Positions 9,287 to 16,045 of a stretch of 63,518 bases of DNA are shown one piece after another. Below the pieces are notes generated by a model. That model made no database searches. It was not told the origin of the DNA and saw only the letters and a list, made by a program, of their open reading frames with translations. Position numbers and translations under genes: made by a program. Numbering within the stretch: position 1 is the first letter of the stretch; every line of letters begins with the position of its first letter. Origin of the DNA: Rhizorhapis sp. SPR117. Its GTDB lineage: Bacteria; Pseudomonadota; Alphaproteobacteria; Sphingomonadales; Sphingomonadaceae. The DNA is taken from positions 1-63,518 of the forward strand of contig NZ_JAKKIE010000022.1 in the NCBI RefSeq assembly GCF_021742065.1, read 5' to 3'.

Positions 9287-10480
9287 ATGAAGATACTGAT
9301 CCTTTCAAGTCTTGCCTATTCGCTCACTAATTTCCGTGGTCGCCTGCTATTTGCGATGTCCAGCGCCGGACATGAGGTGATCGCGTGCGCACCGGATGAA
9401 GATAGGGAGGTCAAGACCGCACTCGCCACAATGGGCATTGGCTTTCGTTGCACGCCCATGGGCCGCACCAGTTCCAACCCTTTCGGTGATCTGCGTACAT
9501 TATGGGCCTATGTCCGGCTTATCCGGCAGGAACGGCCTGATGTCGTGCTCGCCTATACGCAAAAGCCGATCATCTATGGCGGGCTTGCCGCACGCCTGTG
9601 TGGCGTGAAGGGATTTCATGTCCTGATGAGTGGTCTTGGCTATGTGTTCGGCCCGGAGGCGGAACATCGTCGCCTGCTGCGCGCCATCGTCCGCAGGCTC
9701 TATCGCGCGGGTGTGCGTCGAGCAAAGACGATTTTCGTCTTTAACGGTGACGATCGCAACGAAATGATCCGGCAAGGCATAATCCATCATGACCAGCATG
9801 TCGTCCAGGTGCCGGGATCGGGCGTCGACATAGACTATTATGCGCACCAGCCGATGCCAGCCGGGCCGCCATGCTTCCTGATGATCGCCCGCTTGATGCG
9901 GGACAAGGGCGTGATGGAATATGTCGATGCCGCCCGGAAACTTAAGCAACGCTATCCCGAAACGCGTTTTCACCTGCTCGGGCGGATCGATACGGACAAT
10001 CCGACAGGCTTTACGCCGGCACAGATCAATGGGTGGGCACGCGAGGGCATTGTCGAATATCACGAGGAGACCCGCGACGTCCGTCCTTTCCTGGCCATGT
10101 CTCACATATTCGTCCTGCCGTCCTATTATCGCGAGGGTTTACCCCGCACACTACTGGAAGCGCTGGCGACTGGCCGCCCGATCATTACAACAGACATGCC
10201 CGGCTGCCGTGAGCCAGTCATCGAAGGATATAACGGTTTTCTGGTTCCGCCGCGCAATTCCGGCGCACTGGCCAGCATGATGGAGCGGTTCCTCAGTGAC
10301 CCGTCCCTGGCACCGGCTATGAGCGCGCGAGCGCGTCAGACAGCGGTAACGCATTATGACGTGGAAAAGGTCAATGCCTTGTTGCTCGACAGCATGCAGC
10401 TTGGCCCGGCACATCACCAGCGAGCACCCGTGCAGCCGCTTGGTACGCCACGCACCATCACTTCGACCGGACGGTTTTGA
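9287..10480 (+). CDS. Family 4 glycosyltransferase
   Basis: The product is about 397 residues of GT-B fold. The N terminus (MKILILSSLAYSLTNFRG) and early segments such as AYTQKPIIYGGLAARLCG resemble the PglA/WbpL-neighbour group that acts just after the initiating transferase. The donor domain has SYYREGLPRTLLEALATGRP with an E-x7-E-like pair and TTDMPGCREPV. The start at 9287 was chosen because an AGGGAG Shine-Dalgarno precedes it at 9271 and homologous proteins begin at this KILIL segment. The next gene starts 3 bp after the stop. It probably adds the second sugar to the lipid carrier. Confidence 0.86.
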   Translation: MKILILSSLAYSLTNFRGRLLFAMSSAGHEVIACAPDEDREVKTALATMGIGFRCTPMGRTSSNPFGDLRTLWAYVRLIRQERPDVVLAYTQKPIIYGGLAARLCGVKGFHVLMSGLGYVFGPEAEHRRLLRAIVRRLYRAGVRRAKTIFVFNGDDRNEMIRQGIIHHDQHVVQVPGSGVDIDYYAHQPMPAGPPCFLMIARLMRDKGVMEYVDAARKLKQRYPETRFHLLGRIDTDNPTGFTPAQINGWAREGIVEYHEETRDVRPFLAMSHIFVLPSYYREGLPRTLLEALATGRPIITTDMPGCREPVIEGYNGFLVPPRNSGALASMMERFLSDPSLAPAMSARARQTAVTHYDVEKVNALLLDSMQLGPAHHQRAPVQPLGTPRTITSTGRF

Positions 10481-10483
10481 ACG

Positions 10484-11080
10484 ATGCGGCGCGGGATAGA
10501 TATGCTTCTGGCCACCATTGCACTTGTGCTGCTTGCACCAGTGTTGCTGTTCTTCACCGTCGCGGTCGTCACTGCGATGGGAAGGCCTGTATTCTTTCGC
10601 CAAACCCGTGCGGGTCGGGGGGGCGTTTCATTCACGCTCGTCAAATTTCGCTCGATGCGCGAAACATGCGACGCCGCGGGAAAACTTCTTCCCGACGACA
10701 AGCGCATCACGGTCCTTGGCCGCCTGCTACGTCGCTCGCGGCTCGATGAGTTACCCGAGCTATGGAATATCATAAGAGGCGATATGGCCTTTATCGGTCC
10801 TCGTCCGCTGTTACCCGAAACAGTCGCGGCCATGGCTGAGGATGGCATCAAACGCGGCAAACTGCGACCCGGCCTGACCGGTTGGGCACAGGTCAACGGC
10901 AACAGTCTGCTTACCCCGGCCGATAAGCTGGCGCTCGACCTGTGGTATGTGGACCAGCGCAGCCTCGCAATCGACCTGAACATTTTGTTTCGCACGCTGG
11001 GCGTCATGATCGCGGGCGAACGGATTAACCCCATCAGTCTGGAGAAGGCCTATGCGTGCCATCGTCATAGGTGCGGTTGA
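10484..11080 (+). CDS. PglC-type undecaprenyl-phosphate sugar-1-phosphate transferase
   Basis: This 198-residue monotopic phosphoglycosyltransferase has one N-terminal hydrophobic segment (about residues 7-33). The core motifs of the bacterial sugar transferase family follow: KFRSMRE, RRSRLDELPELWNIIRGDMAFIGPRP cut here into LDELPELWN and GPRPLLPE, and RPGLTGWAQVNG. The Asp-Glu pair in LDELPELWN is the catalytic dyad. It would start repeat-unit synthesis at the cytoplasmic membrane. The short PglC-like size, without the WbaP/WcaJ N-terminal domain, fits use of a diamino or amino-deoxy UDP-sugar made by the neighbouring dehydratase and aminotransferase. That substrate assignment is inference. 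Confidence 0.9.
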   Translation: MRRGIDMLLATIALVLLAPVLLFFTVAVVTAMGRPVFFRQTRAGRGGVSFTLVKFRSMRETCDAAGKLLPDDKRITVLGRLLRRSRLDELPELWNIIRGDMAFIGPRPLLPETVAAMAEDGIKRGKLRPGLTGWAQVNGNSLLTPADKLALDLWYVDQRSLAIDLNILFRTLGVMIAGERINPISLEKAYACHRHRCG

Positions 11081-11987
11081 AAGCAGCCTGGTCGCGCTGG
11101 AGGCGATTGCACGGACACCGGGTTGGTCCCTGCCGCTGGTGATCAGCCTTCCCCGCGATCTTGAAACGCGACACAGCGATTTTGTGGATTTGTCTGGTCC
11201 CGCCCGCGATGCCGGGGCGGAGTTTTTTATGACAAGCAACATCAATCGGCCCGAAACGCTGGATATCATCCGGGCGACGGATGCGGATTATGTGTTCGTT
11301 ATTGGCTGGTCCCAGATTTGCGGGGCCGATTTTCTGGTGGCCACGGGCGACCGGCTTATCGGCTATCATCCCGCCCCCCTGCCCCGCATGCGCGGGCGCG
11401 GTGTCATTCCCTGGACGATCCTCGCCAACGAACCCATTACTGCCGGCACATTGTTCTGGATCGACGAAGGCGTGGATAGCGGTCCCATATTGGAACAGGT
11501 ATTTTTTCACGTCAGTGCCGATGAAACCGCCGCCAGCCTTTATGCGCGCCATGTCGCCGTGCTGTCAGGCATGATGGATCGCGCCCTTGCTTCATTGGCG
11601 TCCGGTTCTCCGCCGCGCCTGCCTCAAGATGCGCGCTACGCAACATGGGCGGCGAGGCGCCGGCCAGAGGATGGCATTATCGACTGGACACAATCGGCCG
11701 CCGACATATGCCTATTGATTCGCGCAGTAGGGAAGCCTTATCCCGGCGCACGCAGCCATATTGCGGAGAAGCAGATGATCCTCTGGCATGCAGAGCCATG
11801 GGCTGGGGCTGAACAGCATTTGGCACTGCCCGGACAGGTGATTGAGCGTGACGACAGCAGCTTTGTGATTGCCTGCGGCGGTAAGACTGCGCTGCGCGTC
11901 ATTGAATGGGATTATGACGGGGGCCGAATTCCGGCCATGCATGCCCGACTGGGTATCGGAAAGGAGCCGACATGCTCAGCACGATAA
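11052..11987 (+). CDS. Formyltransferase-family protein (putative amino-sugar N-formyltransferase)
   Basis: The 311-residue product matches the formyltransferase fold. The folate-site region is HPAPLPRMRGRGVIPW, followed by IDEGVDSGPIL. The catalytic His (H106) and Asp (D142) are present, but the Asn normally two residues before the His is Gly104 (GYHP). A C-terminal domain follows, as in methionyl-tRNA formyltransferases. Given its place in the glycan operon it more likely formylates a 4-amino sugar than Met-tRNA. It overlaps the preceding gene by 29 bp and the next by 16 bp. GGAG at 11041 serves as its ribosome-binding site. Activity is uncertain because of the missing Asn. Confidence 0.8.
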   Translation: MRAIVIGAVESSLVALEAIARTPGWSLPLVISLPRDLETRHSDFVDLSGPARDAGAEFFMTSNINRPETLDIIRATDADYVFVIGWSQICGADFLVATGDRLIGYHPAPLPRMRGRGVIPWTILANEPITAGTLFWIDEGVDSGPILEQVFFHVSADETAASLYARHVAVLSGMMDRALASLASGSPPRLPQDARYATWAARRRPEDGIIDWTQSAADICLLIRAVGKPYPGARSHIAEKQMILWHAEPWAGAEQHLALPGQVIERDDSSFVIACGGKTALRVIEWDYDGGRIPAMHARLGIGKEPTCSAR

Positions 11988-12649
11988 AGCGGGCGCTGGT
12001 CATTGCGCCACATCCTGATGATGAAGTCCTGGGCTGTGGCGGCACGATTAGCCGCCTGACCGACGGCGGAGCTCAAGTGGACGTGTGTATCGTGACACGT
12101 GCAGGAACCGACCGCTTCGCTCCAGGCGCCGCAGAAAAAAGCGTTGAAGAAGCCCATTCCGCTCATGCCGAACTGGGCGTCACTGGCTCCCATTTCCTGA
12201 AACTCCCTGCCGCTGAACTTGACCGGATAGCCCACGCCGACATGAATGCAGCATTCTGCAATCTTGTTTCAACCCTGAAACCTGACACGCTGTTCGTACC
12301 CTTTATCGGCGATGTCCACCTCGATCATCAATTGAGCTTCCTCTCGGCGATGGTCGCGGCACGGCCACGCGGACCAGATGCGCCTCAACGCATCTTTGCC
12401 TATGAAACCCTTTCCGAAACCAATTGGTATGCGCCTGGTGTGACGGCGGCATTCATCCCCAATGTCTTTGTCGATATCAGCGCTCATATCACACGCAAGA
12501 TTCAAGCCTTCCGCTGTTACGCTTCACAAGTCAGGCCATTTCCGGATGAACGATCAATAAAGGCCATTGAGGCCCTGGCAACAATGCGCGGCGCCACCGT
12601 GTACCGCCAGGCCGCTGAGGCATTCATCGCTATCCGCCAAATTGAATGA
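11972..12649 (+). CDS. PIG-L/LmbE-family deacetylase
   Basis: This 225-residue protein has the zinc-binding signature PHPDDE (residues 13-18) and the second metal motif HLDH (116-119). It therefore belongs to the PIG-L family of N-acetylglucosamine-type deacetylases. It overlaps the formyltransferase by 16 bp behind an AAAGGAG site, so the two are probably made together. In this locus it may remove an N-acetyl group from the amino sugar, before or after formylation. No signal peptide is seen, so it should act on cytosolic nucleotide or lipid-linked sugars. Confidence 0.87.
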   Translation: MLSTIKRALVIAPHPDDEVLGCGGTISRLTDGGAQVDVCIVTRAGTDRFAPGAAEKSVEEAHSAHAELGVTGSHFLKLPAAELDRIAHADMNAAFCNLVSTLKPDTLFVPFIGDVHLDHQLSFLSAMVAARPRGPDAPQRIFAYETLSETNWYAPGVTAAFIPNVFVDISAHITRKIQAFRCYASQVRPFPDERSIKAIEALATMRGATVYRQAAEAFIAIRQIE

Positions 12650-13037
12650 ATCTCGTGAGTATTAGAGAATCGACTCCAAGGCAAAAACCCGATTCCCCCG
12701 CCGGGCCGTACTACAAAAAAGTCGGGGACTTACACCATTAGTTGTATTTCTAACGTTATTGGCCAAAATTACCTGCCGCCTAAGATATTGATAGAAAAGA
12801 ATATAGCATCAACAAATCCGTGCTCTGTACCAGAATGAGGCACGCCTTTATGGTTAAGCCGTTTGAATGTGCAAAAAGGGTAAAAAATGTTATAACCATA
12901 GCTTCCGGGTAACAACATCAACCCGGTCCATAATGGTTTCGGTAGTTGAATCCAGCAAAGTCGCTCAGCGGCTGGCAGGTAAATATTAGTCAAATCGGGT
13001 CGTCGCAACGCAACTCATCCACATGAAGGGGGAAGCT
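12650..13037. promoter_or_regulatory. Intergenic region upstream of a LuxR-type regulator
   Basis: This 388-bp region is richer in A and T than its neighbours and has no ORF that looks coding. A stem-loop CCGGGT-N10-ACCCGG lies at 12905-12926. The region presumably contains the promoter of the regulator at 13038. No recognisable riboswitch or RNA gene was seen. Confidence 0.4.
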
Positions 13038-13778
13038 GTGAATCACGACATCCAAATCTCATTGCTTGGCAGAAACGAAATTGTACGCGAGGGTTTGAGA
13101 CGCATCCTGATTGAAGAGCGTTTTCGCATATTATCCTCCGTCGATGACTCATGTCACCTGTCCGACCTGCCAACAGACCCGATGGGCAATGGTAGCCACA
13201 TCATCATCATCGATACTGGCCCGGATAATTTCGGACTGGAGCAATGCCGCGAATTGCGACAACGTTTTCCTGATTCCTACATCGTTTTGCTCGCCGACAG
13301 CTTCAAATATGAAGAAGTGGCGGAAGCTTTTCGTTCAGGCGTCGATGGTTATATCGTCAAGGAAATTTCCTGTGATCCGCTGATCAGTTCGCTGCATCTG
13401 GTGTCGCTGGGAGAAAAGGTAATGCCATCACAGCTCGCCGGGGCTTTCGCCAATGGCGGCGCCACTTTCAAACGGAGCGACTGGCGGGCCAGCATCACGG
13501 ACATCAATCTGTCGGAGCGCGAGGTCGAAATCCTGCGGTCATTGATTCTTGGTTATGCAAACAAGGTCATTTCGCGACGGCTTGAAATCAGTGAAGCCAC
13601 AGTCAAGGTGCATGTGAAGGCGATACTCCGTAAATTGCGGGTATCCAACAGAACACAAGCCGCCATCTGGGCGGTGAAACATGGTCTTGAAGCGCATCTG
13701 GCAGCACAACCCAAAGACAAAACCATTCTCAATGATGATGATGGCGTTCGTCCGATCCTTACGGAGTGCGCCGCCTGA
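13038..13778 (+). CDS. LuxR/NarL-type response regulator with atypical receiver
   Basis: The 246-residue protein has an N-terminal receiver-like domain and a C-terminal LuxR helix-turn-helix (LSEREVEILRSLILGYANK, then ISEATVKVHVKAILRKL). D59 in IIIIDTG and K108 in GYIVKE occupy the phosphorylation and signalling positions. The acidic pair near the N terminus is replaced by Gly-Arg (LLGRNE), so Mg2+ binding is doubtful. The start was set at GTG 13038 rather than ATG 13023, because AAGGGGGAA at 13026-13034 is ideally spaced for the GTG. It sits between the modification genes and the flippase and probably controls the exopolysaccharide locus. Confidence 0.85.
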   Translation: MNHDIQISLLGRNEIVREGLRRILIEERFRILSSVDDSCHLSDLPTDPMGNGSHIIIIDTGPDNFGLEQCRELRQRFPDSYIVLLADSFKYEEVAEAFRSGVDGYIVKEISCDPLISSLHLVSLGEKVMPSQLAGAFANGGATFKRSDWRASITDINLSEREVEILRSLILGYANKVISRRLEISEATVKVHVKAILRKLRVSNRTQAAIWAVKHGLEAHLAAQPKDKTILNDDDGVRPILTECAA

Positions 13779-13809
13779 TAATCAAAGCATGCGCAGACGA
13801 AGCAGTTGT

Positions 13810-13837
13810 GCGACCAGCCGCCATAAAGGTTGGTCGC
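13810..13837. terminator. Hairpin downstream of the LuxR-type regulator
   Basis: A 10-bp stem (GCGACCAGCC with GGTTGGTCGC, one G-T pair) encloses an 8-nt loop. It lies 31 bp after the regulator stop and before the flippase start. There is no U-tract, so it may be a weak terminator or an mRNA-stabilising structure. Confidence 0.35.
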
Positions 13838-13923
13838 CGCGCAGCGAGCGCGCTCCTCCGCGTGGACCGGACGACTGACGGATCTGCCTGCTATGGCAGG
13901 TCACAGCAACCAATTGGTGCGCC

Positions 13924-15309
13924 ATGATGAATTTATTTGGCATGGAGCGGACAAGGGTTGGCCGTCACCTGATGTCAGCATCGCGCGATTCTGCCTTACA
14001 TCTCCGTTTAATCAACATCGGCCACTTGCTCTCGGGTAATTTCCTGTCGGCATTTATTGCGTTGCTCAGCGTTGGCGTTGCGGCGCGGGCGCTGGGACCA
14101 GCCTCATATGGCATATTGACTCTGGTGATCAGCTATACCCGGCTGATCGAGCGGATCGTACGCTTCGAATCCTGGCAGCCGCTCATCAAATATGCCGCAG
14201 ATCTGACAGGAGATAATGACAAGGAAGATCTGCGCAACCTTTATGCCTTCGGTTTGGCGCTGGACGTTTCGGCCGCGCTGGCAGCCGCTGTTTCGGCCGC
14301 GCTGCTGGCGGTGGTGGCGGGAGCCCTGTTCGGATTGAAGGCCGATTATATAGGGCTTGTTTTCATCTACTGTATCGCACTGGCCCTCAACATCACCGGC
14401 ATGCCAGCCGCCGTACTGCGTCTTGCCGGGCGATTCCGCACCATCGCCTATACCCAGATCCTCGCCAATCTGATCCGCATCCCGCTATGCCTGGCTGGAT
14501 TATGGTGGGGCGGTGACCTGCTTTACTTCGTCATTGTGTGGAGCGGCGCCCAAATTTTCGGCGTTGCCTTGTTCTTCATACTGGCCATGTTGGAACTGCG
14601 GCAACAGGGCATCCATAACCTGTTTCGTGCGCGCCTCCGCGGCATCGGCAAGAGATTTCCCGGAATCATGGGCTTCGCCTGGTCATCAAATCTTTCGATG
14701 ACGCTGCGTGCCAGTGCTCAGGAATTCGATGTGTTGCTGGTAGGCGCCTTGGCCAGTCCTGCAGCGGCTGGCCTTTATTACATTGCCAAACGGATCGCCA
14801 AAGCAGCACAGCAATTAGGTGCGCAAGTGCAAACGGTGCTTTATCCCGACGTGGCCCGTCTGTGGGCCAAAAATGCATACAGGGCATTTCGCAAGGCAGT
14901 CTTGCAGGTACAACTCTTTTTGGCGTTGTTCGGCATATGTACGCTTATCGCGCTGGCACTGTTCGGCCACTGGCTGATCCGCATAGGCCTTGGCGAAGCC
15001 TACATGGCTGTGTGGCCGTTGCTCATGGTGCAACTCATTGCCGTCATTTTCACATTACACAGTGCGCCTTCACGTTCAGCGCTACTCGCCATGGGACGCC
15101 AGCATCAGGTGCTCCAGATCGTATTGGCCGGCACATTCGTCTTTCATGCTTCGGCTTTGCTGCTTATCCCCTCGATCGGCGCCATGGGAGCCAACATCGC
15201 CCATGTGCTTTTGGCGAGCATTTGCGCTGTTGCCATGGATTATGTCTGGCTGCTTGAAATTTCACGGCGCCAGCGTGCGCGTTCAAACCAACCTGCGAAG
15301 GTTGGCTAG
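13924..15309 (+). CDS. Wzx-like oligosaccharide flippase
   Basis: This 461-residue polytopic membrane protein has about 12-14 hydrophobic segments in the MATE/PST flippase pattern. It opens with a segment like those of RfbX/Wzx proteins (LSGNFLSAFIALLSVGVAAR, ALGPASYGILTL). It would flip the undecaprenyl-linked repeat unit to the periplasm for the polymerase. Several in-frame Met codons exist at residues 1, 2, 7 and 17, and the true start could be any of them. It is flanked by two LuxR-type regulators, an unusual position for a flippase. The last codons form part of a hairpin at 15288-15305. Confidence 0.83.
   Translation: MMNLFGMERTRVGRHLMSASRDSALHLRLINIGHLLSGNFLSAFIALLSVGVAARALGPASYGILTLVISYTRLIERIVRFESWQPLIKYAADLTGDNDKEDLRNLYAFGLALDVSAALAAAVSAALLAVVAGALFGLKADYIGLVFIYCIALALNITGMPAAVLRLAGRFRTIAYTQILANLIRIPLCLAGLWWGGDLLYFVIVWSGAQIFGVALFFILAMLELRQQGIHNLFRARLRGIGKRFPGIMGFAWSSNLSMTLRASAQEFDVLLVGALASPAAAGLYYIAKRIAKAAQQLGAQVQTVLYPDVARLWAKNAYRAFRKAVLQVQLFLALFGICTLIALALFGHWLIRIGLGEAYMAVWPLLMVQLIAVIFTLHSAPSRSALLAMGRQHQVLQIVLAGTFVFHASALLLIPSIGAMGANIAHVLLASICAVAMDYVWLLEISRRQRARSNQPAKVG
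15288..15305. terminator. Hairpin at the flippase 3' end
   Basis: The inverted repeat CCAACC-TGCGAA-GGTTGG covers the last codons of the flippase, between convergent genes. It lacks a T-run on either side, so termination is possible but unproven. Confidence 0.3.
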
Positions 15310-15319
15310 CCTGACCCTA

Positions 15320-16045
15320 TTACCTGTCCCGAAAGAAATGCGCCACGATCTGGGTGCGGTTCAACATTCCGGTTCTCTCCATGATCGCACGGATGTGTAC
15401 CTTGACCGTGCTTTCGCTGATGGTAAGATTACCCGCAATTGCCTTGTTGGACAGGCCTTGGGCCAGCAGCAGCAGGACGTCCCGCTGCCGCGGTGTCAAG
15501 ATGCCCTCGTGGACCCCTGCCTCATGCTCGTGGATTTGGGGCGACGTGGCTGGCTTGATATGTTTCCGCAGGTCGGTCAGAATCTCCCGGGGATAGACTA
15601 TCATGCCTTCGCGCATGAGTTGCATGGCTCTTATAGTCGGAATGAGGCCAAGGTTCCCGGTTATATAGGCACCAACGCCTTGCTCGAATGCGGCGAGCAT
15701 CTGATCGACATGTTCCGATCCGGAAAGAAGCATTATGCCCGTAGCCGGAAAGGCACGGATCACCGTTTGTAATTGAGCGCTGAATTCGGCTGATCCGAGA
15801 TCCTGACCCGCGGCCTGCAGGATAATGACATCGGGCGGCCCGTCATCGAACCGTGCATACGCCAATTCCTTGCTATGCTGGCAGGCCATTATGGAAATAT
15901 CTTTATTTTCGCTGAAACCGGCAACCAGACAGCTTCGACTGAGCGGCGAAGGATCGATGAGAAGAACCCGTAAAGCTTTCTCTCCCCCTCTCGCGGAATC
16001 ATTTCCCGTGACGACTTCAGATACCTCCGTTCCAAAGATTGTCAC
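15320..16045 (-). CDS. LuxR/NarL-type regulator with phospho-acceptor-less receiver
   Basis: The 241-residue protein has a receiver-like domain followed by a LuxR helix-turn-helix (LTPRQRDVLLLLAQGLSNK, then ISESTVKVHIRAIMERTG). The phospho-acceptor Asp is replaced by Gln77 (VIILQAAG) and the signalling Lys by Gly130 (AYITGN), so phosphorylation control is unlikely. The start was set at GTG 16045. It overlaps the TGA of the GumC/BY-kinase gene as GTGA and has GGAAGAGG upstream, implying translational coupling. A longer ORF from 16114 would run inside the kinase gene. It probably regulates the exopolysaccharide locus. Confidence 0.85.
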   Translation of the reverse strand: MTIFGTEVSEVVTGNDSARGGEKALRVLLIDPSPLSRSCLVAGFSENKDISIMACQHSKELAYARFDDGPPDVIILQAAGQDLGSAEFSAQLQTVIRAFPATGIMLLSGSEHVDQMLAAFEQGVGAYITGNLGLIPTIRAMQLMREGMIVYPREILTDLRKHIKPATSPQIHEHEAGVHEGILTPRQRDVLLLLAQGLSNKAIAGNLTISESTVKVHIRAIMERTGMLNRTQIVAHFFRDR

